64,000 nt of DNA from Actinomadura alba (GTDB lineage Bacteria > Actinomycetota > Actinomycetes > Streptosporangiales > Streptosporangiaceae), in the NCBI RefSeq assembly GCF_014323705.1, contig NZ_JABVEC010000028.1, positions 1 to 64,000 on the forward strand, read 5' to 3'. The translations under genes and the position numbers were made by a program. A model generated the notes under the pieces. It saw nothing but the letters and a program-made list of their open reading frames with translations. It was not told where the DNA came from and did no database searches. Positions 59,473 to 64,000 of the stretch are shown piece by piece; within the stretch, counting starts at the first letter, position 1, and every line of letters starts with the position of its first letter.

Positions 59473-59922
59473 ATGCGGGCGGGCCGGCCGGGTGAGCGAG
59501 ACGACCCCCGGGAGGGGCCTGTCCGCGACCGCGAAAGGCGGCCGCTTCGGGACCGTGAAAGGCGGGTCCGCGAGGAGCCGGAGCTCGATCGCGAAAGGCC
59601 GGTCCGGGACCGTGAGGAGCCGGTCCGCGACCGCGAGGGGCGGCCGCCGCGCCGGGGCCGCCGGGTCACCGCGCCGCTTGCGGCCAAGCTGGCGGCCCGC
59701 TACGTCGAGGAGATGACCGGCAAGGAGCCCGAAGGGATCACCTCGCTCGAACGCGATGACGACGGGCTGTGGCACATCGGCGTCGAGGTGCTCGAGCTCC
59801 ATCGGGTCCCCGACACGACGGACATTCTTGCGCTGTACGAGGCCGAACTCGACGAGGACGGCGAGCTCATCGCCTACCGGCGCACCCACCGCTACTCACG
59901 CGCACAGGTACTGGAGGAGTGA
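59473..59922 (+). CDS. gvpO: Gas vesicle protein GvpO with Arg/Glu-rich repetitive N-terminus
   Basis: The C-terminal 85 residues form the GvpO domain (APLAAKLAARYVEEMTGKEPEGITSLERDDDGLWHIGVEVLELHRVPDTTDILALYEAELDEDGEL). The N-terminal 60 residues consist of charged repeats such as RDRERRPLRDRERRVRE and DRERPVRDREEPVRDRE, with Pro between. GvpO is needed for vesicle formation, possibly as a regulator of gvp expression. The repeat tract is unusual and should be disordered. It begins one base after gvpG. Confidence 0.9.
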   Translation: MRAGRPGERDDPREGPVRDRERRPLRDRERRVREEPELDRERPVRDREEPVRDREGRPPRRGRRVTAPLAAKLAARYVEEMTGKEPEGITSLERDDDGLWHIGVEVLELHRVPDTTDILALYEAELDEDGELIAYRRTHRYSRAQVLEE

Positions 59923-59923
59923 C

Positions 59924-60334
59924 GTGACGGACCCGATGCGGGTCGGCCGGACCAGCGGTTACGGACGCCCGCCCGTCCCTCGGCGGCCCGAGTCCGCCAA
60001 CCTCGCCGACATCCTCGAGCGGGTGCTGGACAAGGGCATCGTCATCGCCGGGGATATCCAGGTGAACCTGCTGGACATCGAACTATTGACGATCAAGCTC
60101 CGGCTGATCGTGGCCTCGGTCGAGCGGGCCAAGGAGATGGGCATCGACTGGTGGGAGCACGACCCCACGCTCTCCTCCCGCGGCGGCGGCGAGATCGCCA
60201 GGGAGAATCGCGAGCTGCGTGACCGGATCGCCGCGCTGGAGGCCGCCGCCGACCGCGAGGTGCCACCGGCCGCCCGGCGGGAGGGGCTGGACACGCGTTC
60301 GCGCGCACCGGCCGAGGAGGAGCCGGGTGACTGA
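59924..60334 (+). CDS. gvpJ: Gas vesicle protein GvpJ (GvpA family)
   Basis: This 136-aa GvpA-like protein has LADILERVLDKGIVIAGDIQVNLLDIELLTIKLRLIVASVERAKEMGIDWWEHDP. The WW-containing tail after the core distinguishes GvpJ/M-type nucleation proteins from GvpA. A further charged 50 residues follow. GTG 59924 has GGAGGAG close upstream; ATG 59936 is an alternative. It overlaps gvpL by 8 bases. Confidence 0.9.
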   Translation: MTDPMRVGRTSGYGRPPVPRRPESANLADILERVLDKGIVIAGDIQVNLLDIELLTIKLRLIVASVERAKEMGIDWWEHDPTLSSRGGGEIARENRELRDRIAALEAAADREVPPAARREGLDTRSRAPAEEEPGD

Positions 60335-61235
60335 GACGGGCACCTATGTCTACGCCATCAGCCGTGGCCGTCCCGACCGGATGTCCGAGGCGATGGAGGG
60401 GGTCGGCGGCGTCGCCGGTGCTCAGGTGCGCGCGGTCGCGCACGCCGGGCTGACCGCACTGGTGAGCACCGTCGGCCTGGCCGAGTTCGGTGAGGACGCC
60501 CTCAAGCGCAATCTGGAGAATCTCGACTGGCTCGAGTCGACGGCCCGCGCGCACCACGCGGTCGTCGACGGCACGGCCGCCGTCGCCGTGACCCTGCCCC
60601 TGCGGCTCGTCACCGTCTACCGCAACGATGAGCGGGTACGTGAGGTGCTCAGCGAGCGTGGCGAGGAGTTCACCGAGGCGCTGGACCGCATCACCGGGCG
60701 CACGGAGTGGGGCGTCAAGGGCTACGCGGACCCGGCGGCGTTCACGTCGGCCGGCGCCGGGCCAGGCGACGCGGGACGCGGCGACACAGCGCGAGGCGAC
60801 ACGGGACGCGGCGACACGAGGCACGGCGACACGGGGGCGAGCAGCCCCGGTACCGCCTACCTCCAGCGCCGGCGGGCGCAGCAGCGCACCGACAAGGACG
60901 CGCGTGAGGAGGCCGCCGCCTGCGCGGACCGGATCGACTACGAGCTCTGCGAGATCGCGGCCACGAGCCGGGTCCATCCACCGCAGGACCCACAGCTGTC
61001 CGGGCACGAGGGCTGGATGATCCTGAACGCCGCCTACCTCGTCGACGACGAACGGGCGGAGGACTTCCGCGCGGCCGTCACCCGCCTGTCCGGCCTGCGT
61101 GCCGGGCTCCGGCTGGAGCTGACCGGCCCGTGGGCGCCGTACTCCTTCGCCGAGGAGCCCACCGGCGAAGCCGCCGAAACCGAAGCCGCCGAGGAGGGCA
61201 CCGAGGAAGAGGAGGGGCCATGGACCGGGTCCTGA
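60327..61235 (+). CDS. gvpL: Gas vesicle protein GvpL with repeat insertion
   Basis: This 302-aa GvpF/L-family protein has TYVYAISRGRPDR at the start, AVAVTLPLRLVTVYRNDERV in the first domain, and LRLELTGPWAPYSF at the end. An insertion of five 5-residue units of the form GDTxR (about residues 147-171), encoded by a 15-bp tandem repeat, breaks the central region. The C-terminus is Glu-rich. It overlaps gvpS by 16 bases. The gene is a diverged partner of gvpF. Confidence 0.9.
   Translation: MTETGTYVYAISRGRPDRMSEAMEGVGGVAGAQVRAVAHAGLTALVSTVGLAEFGEDALKRNLENLDWLESTARAHHAVVDGTAAVAVTLPLRLVTVYRNDERVREVLSERGEEFTEALDRITGRTEWGVKGYADPAAFTSAGAGPGDAGRGDTARGDTGRGDTRHGDTGASSPGTAYLQRRRAQQRTDKDAREEAAACADRIDYELCEIAATSRVHPPQDPQLSGHEGWMILNAAYLVDDERAEDFRAAVTRLSGLRAGLRLELTGPWAPYSFAEEPTGEAAETEAAEEGTEEEEGPWTGS
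60765..60839 (+). repeat. 15-bp tandem repeat inside gvpL
   Basis: Five units of the kind GGCGACACGGGACGC lie end to end at 60765-60839, each giving Gly-Asp-Thr/Ala-x-Arg/His/Ala. The unit size keeps the frame, so copy number can change without loss of the gene. Confidence 0.85.
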
Positions 61236-61513
61236 CCGGGGTTCCGGTGCCGCCGCCCGGGCGATCGGCCGTGTCCCGGGGCGAGAACATCGCGCTGGTC
61301 GACCTGCTGGACCGGTTGCTGGCCGGCGGTGTCGTCATCACCGGCGACATCACGATCTCGATCGCGGACGTCGATCTCGTGAAGATCTCGCTTCGCGCGA
61401 TCATCGCGTCGATCCGCCCGGAGATGGACCGCATCCGGGGCGAGGAGGCGACCGTGACCCGGCTCGACGAGCACCGGCGATCCGTACCGTCTCGAAGAGA
61501 GCGGCCATCGTGA
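61220..61513 (+). CDS. gvpS: Gas vesicle protein GvpS (GvpA family)
   Basis: This 97-aa protein has the GvpA-like core IALVDLLDRLLAGGVVITGDITISIADVDLVKISLRAIIASIRPEMDRI. The short length and position before gvpK match GvpS of actinobacterial clusters. ATG 61220 follows GGAGGGGCC and lies within the gvpL end. It is probably a minor vesicle or nucleation protein. Confidence 0.88.
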   Translation: MDRVLTGVPVPPPGRSAVSRGENIALVDLLDRLLAGGVVITGDITISIADVDLVKISLRAIIASIRPEMDRIRGEEATVTRLDEHRRSVPSRRERPS

Positions 61514-61875
61514 GCTCGCCCCGGCCACGCCGCGGCGCCGCCGGGCCACGGCGGGCGCCGGAAGGGGATCCGCGGGCTCCCGGCGGTGAGGCCCGCCGGT
61601 TGTCCCGCCGCCTGGAGACCGATCCCGAGGCGGTGGAGCGCGATCTCGTACGGCTCGTCCTCACCATCGTCGAGTTGGTGCGCCAGCTGATGGAGCGCCA
61701 GGCGCTGCGCAGGGTCGACGCCGGGAATCTGTCCGACGAGCAGGTGGAGCGGGTGGGGCTCGCGCTCATGCGGCTGGAGGAGGCGATGAACGGCCTCCAA
61801 GAGCGCTTCGACATCGACCGGCGAGAACTGAACATCGACCTCGGGCCGCTCGGGCCGCTGCTGCCGCCCGAATGA
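61510..61875 (+). CDS. gvpK: Gas vesicle protein GvpK
   Basis: This 121-aa GvpK has a charged N-terminus and then the conserved DPEAVERDLVRLVLTIVELVRQLMERQALRRVDAGNLSDEQVERVGLALMRLEEAM. GvpK is essential in most vesicle producers, but its exact role is unclear. GTG 61510 overlaps the gvpS stop by four bases. It is the last gene of the operon. Confidence 0.92.
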   Translation: MSSPRPRRGAAGPRRAPEGDPRAPGGEARRLSRRLETDPEAVERDLVRLVLTIVELVRQLMERQALRRVDAGNLSDEQVERVGLALMRLEEAMNGLQERFDIDRRELNIDLGPLGPLLPPE

Positions 61876-61941
61876 GCGAACCGGGACACCGGCGGCCCAT
61901 GGCCGATCAGAGGGGGTGCGCCTCGGCGTGCGGGGCGAGGG

Positions 61942-62538
61942 TCACGCCCATGGGCGCATTTCCTCCATCAACTCGACGCGCGCGCGATGCAGCCGGCCCC
62001 GGACGGCCGCCATGCTGATGCCGAGGATCTGCGCGATCTCCTGGTAGGAGCAGCCGGCGTACTCCCGCAGAACGAGTGGGGAGCGCTGCTCCGGGGGCAG
62101 GGCCGCTATGGCGCGGCGCAGGGCGCGGGCCCGATCGGCCCGTTCGACGATCTCTTGCGGTTCGCACTGCGGGGTGTCGGGGGCGTCCCGCGCCTCGTCC
62201 AGCGACAGCAGGATGTGGCGATGCCGTTGCCTGTTCTTGAGGCAGACGTTGGTCAGGATGCGGTAGATCCAGGTACGGAAGGCCGCCCTGCCCTCGAAGC
62301 CGGGCAGCGCGAGCCAGGCCCGCTCGAAGGCCTCCTGGGTGGCGTCCTCGGCGTCGCGTACATCACCGAGCATGCGCAGTGCGACGCGGTAGAGAGCGCG
62401 GTAGTGGCGCCGGGACAGCTCCTCGAAGGCGTCGAGCCGTCCCTGCCGCGCCCGTGCCGCCAAGGCCGTGTCCTCGATACCGCCGCCCACGGGGGCGATC
62501 CCCGTCGGGCCGGCTTCTGCCCTCACCTGCGGAAACAT
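61942..62538 (-). CDS. ECF-type RNA polymerase sigma factor
   Basis: This 198-aa sigma-70 family protein has region 2 LSRRHYRALYRVALRMLGDVRDAEDATQEAFERAW and region 4 IAALPPEQRSPLVLREYAGCSYQEIAQILGISMAAVRGRLHRARVELM. No anti-sigma gene is adjacent. ATG 62538 is chosen at the beginning of a plausible N-terminal tail; the ribosome site is weak and TATATC lies a few bases upstream, so the mRNA could be nearly leaderless. It is convergent with gvpK. Confidence 0.88.
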   Translation of the reverse strand: MFPQVRAEAGPTGIAPVGGGIEDTALAARARQGRLDAFEELSRRHYRALYRVALRMLGDVRDAEDATQEAFERAWLALPGFEGRAAFRTWIYRILTNVCLKNRQRHRHILLSLDEARDAPDTPQCEPQEIVERADRARALRRAIAALPPEQRSPLVLREYAGCSYQEIAQILGISMAAVRGRLHRARVELMEEMRPWA

Positions 62539-62629
62539 GCCCGATATAGGACAAATAACGCGTTTTTCCCGACATGCCACCGCGAGCTCGCTCGCACCGC
62601 CGCGATCAGGCCCGCGGCGGCGGACCCGC

Positions 62630-63544
62630 CTAGATCTCCTCGCGGATCCCGCGCAGGAGCGCCGTGGTCTCACCCGGCACCGCGGCCTCGATGCCGAGCT
62701 GGTTCATCACATGCCAGTAGTGCTCGGTGTCGGCCGGCTTGTCGAGGTAGACGGCGGTGGTCAGCTGTTCCAGATAGACCACGTCGGGCAGGTCGCCCTC
62801 GGGCAGGCGCAGGATCGTGATCGGTCCGCCCGCCGCGGCGTGGCCGCCGGCACTGAACGGAATCACCTGCAGCGTGACCTGCGGGAGCCGGGCCATCTCG
62901 ATGAGGTGATCCAACTGCGCGCGCAAGATCGCGGCGCTGCCGAACGGCCGCCGCAGCGCCGCCTCGTCGAGCACCGCCCACAGCTTGGGGCCACCGGGTT
63001 CGCGCAGGAGCCCGCGACGGTGCGCCCTGACCTGGACACGGCGCTCTATCTCCAGTTCGGAGGCGTTCTCGTGGCCCAGCCGGATCACCGCCCGGGCATA
63101 GTCGTCGGTCTGCAGCAGCCCGGGAACGAACTGCACCTCGTACGTGCGGATCAAAGACGCGGCCTGCTCCAGCCCCAGATACGGCTCGAACCAGCCCGGC
63201 AGCACATCCTTGAAGGGCTGCCACCAGCCCGGCGCGTTGGCCTGCTCGACGACGGCCAGCAGGACCGCGCGTTCGGCGGTGTCGCCCACGCCGTACAGCG
63301 TGAGCAGATCGGCCACGTCGCGCGGCTTGAAGCTGATCCGGCCGAGCTCCAGCCGGCTCATCTTGGACTCGGACGCCCGGATCGCGTATCCGGCGTCCTC
63401 CCGGGTGACCCCGGCGGCTTCCCGCAACCGGCGCAACTGCGCGCCCAGCAACATCCGCGACACCGTCGGCCCCGAGTGCCCCGAGTGCTGCGGGTCGGAG
63501 AACTGCACGTCCGGCGGCGTGCCCGCAGCCCGAACAGCGCTCAT
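62630..63544 (-). CDS. XRE family regulator with DUF5753 (Scr1-type) domain
   Basis: This 304-aa protein has a helix-turn-helix (LGAQLRRLREAAGVTREDAGYAIRASESKMSRLELGRISF) and DUF5753 (FEPYLGLEQAASLIRTYEVQFVPGLLQTDDYARAVIRL, then LWAVLDEAALRRPFG). This architecture is a large actinomycete family often next to DUF397 genes, some of which affect development. No DUF397 partner is adjacent here. ATG 63544 has GGGGAG upstream. Confidence 0.9.
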   Translation of the reverse strand: MSAVRAAGTPPDVQFSDPQHSGHSGPTVSRMLLGAQLRRLREAAGVTREDAGYAIRASESKMSRLELGRISFKPRDVADLLTLYGVGDTAERAVLLAVVEQANAPGWWQPFKDVLPGWFEPYLGLEQAASLIRTYEVQFVPGLLQTDDYARAVIRLGHENASELEIERRVQVRAHRRGLLREPGGPKLWAVLDEAALRRPFGSAAILRAQLDHLIEMARLPQVTLQVIPFSAGGHAAAGGPITILRLPEGDLPDVVYLEQLTTAVYLDKPADTEHYWHVMNQLGIEAAVPGETTALLRGIREEI

Positions 63545-63752
63545 GTCCGCTCCCCACGTACCGATGCGACCAACCGAGAGTCTCACACTAGCGGCGGTGG
63601 AAAACAGTGCGATGAACATACTGTCACCCGCATGAGTCGTACGGCCCCGGCGACCGCTCTCGGCCCCCGCGCGAAGCAACCGCCCGGACGCGATCGCGTC
63701 TCTTCGGCGATCACAGAAGTAGTGAGCTCCGGATCTGGAAACCTGTCAGCCC

Positions 63753-64000
63753 ATGAGTGGATTCAGGAAGTTCCTCCTGCGTGGCAATCTGGTCGATCTC
63801 GCGGTGGCCGTCGTCATCGGCACCCAGTTCGCCGGCCTGGTGAAGGCGTTCGTCGAGTCCTTCATCAACCCCCTGCTGTCCCTTGCCGGCGGCAAGCCCA
63901 ACCTCGACCATCTGGCCTTCGCCGTCGGGAAGTCACGCTTCACCTACGGCACCTTCCTCTCCGAGATGCTGTCCTTCCTCATCTCCGCCGCCGTGATCTA
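63753..64000 (+). CDS. mscL: Large-conductance mechanosensitive channel MscL, partial
   Basis: Only the first 82 codons lie in the window; the rest is beyond the right edge. The sequence SGFRKFLLRGNLVDLAVAVVIGTQFAGLVKAFVESFINPLL is the first helix (pore-lining TM1) and its N-terminal amphipathic helix. The start of TM2 (FLSEMLSFLISAAVI) follows. MscL opens under strong membrane tension to release solutes after osmotic downshock. ATG 63753 is the obvious start. Confidence 0.94.
   Translation, partial: MSGFRKFLLRGNLVDLAVAVVIGTQFAGLVKAFVESFINPLLSLAGGKPNLDHLAFAVGKSRFTYGTFLSEMLSFLISAAVI

Overview
The window reads as chromosomal DNA of a high-GC, filamentous-type actinomycete. Coding regions have strongly GC-biased third positions, GTG/TTG starts and ATGA/GTGA overlaps are common, and several actinobacterial hallmarks occur: a conservon with a CYP157-like P450, a DUF5753-type XRE regulator, an actinobacterial gvp gas-vesicle operon, and anchored-repeat zinc transporters. 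A Streptosporangiales- or Streptomyces-like origin is plausible, but genus cannot be fixed from this stretch. No rRNA, tRNA, CRISPR array, integrase or complete insertion sequence was seen. The right edge cuts mscL.

Layout. 0.2-5.1 kb is accessory: a TetR gene with palindromic operators, a RibD-C/DHFR-like reductase, a NUDIX remnant, and an operon of two MFS exporters flanking an unknown 144-aa protein. 5.2-7.7 kb holds rsgA coupled to a methyltransferase-acetyltransferase fusion. 8.1-16 kb is a probable Zur-controlled zinc-acquisition locus. It has an ABC permease, ATPase and substrate-binding lipoprotein plus four surface or secreted proteins. All five extracytoplasmic proteins share one domain, in six copies, with conserved H-x-D and H-x-(H)-x-N-W-A-F motifs; in the binding protein the copy is circularly permuted. 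16-25 kb carries a glyoxalase-like protein, a second RibD-C protein, a LysR/EamA divergent pair, pepA and a 1297-aa secreted subtilase with a divergent TrmB/LuxR-type regulator.

26-31.9 kb has a NarL-type two-component system on the minus strand. On the plus strand is a tightly coupled set: slipin, 42-aa protein, CBS protein, 45-aa leader peptide, ArsB/NhaD-type transporter, then a TauE-type exporter. 32-42.5 kb includes a DapA-family aldolase, a YceI/MarR divergent pair, a cupin, an FMN reductase, a DrrAB-type exporter, a large AAA signalling ATPase, and an OFA-family MFS carrier with its 42-aa partner. 42.6-46.4 kb is a CUT2 sugar ABC operon with a 16-bp palindrome in its promoter spacer. 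46.5-48.5 kb has small genes and an MFS pseudogene.

48.5-52.8 kb is a conservon (cvnA-D plus a P450 lacking the ExxR arginine). 53.2-55.6 kb is an Asp23/AmaP/DUF2273 envelope-stress cluster. Back to back with it, 56.1-61.9 kb is a ten-gene gas-vesicle operon (two accessory proteins with charged tails, then A-F-G-O-J-L-S-K) preceded by a SigB-like promoter. The window ends with an ECF sigma factor, an XRE/DUF5753 regulator and mscL. The 53-64 kb block therefore groups envelope stress, gas vesicles and mechanosensation.
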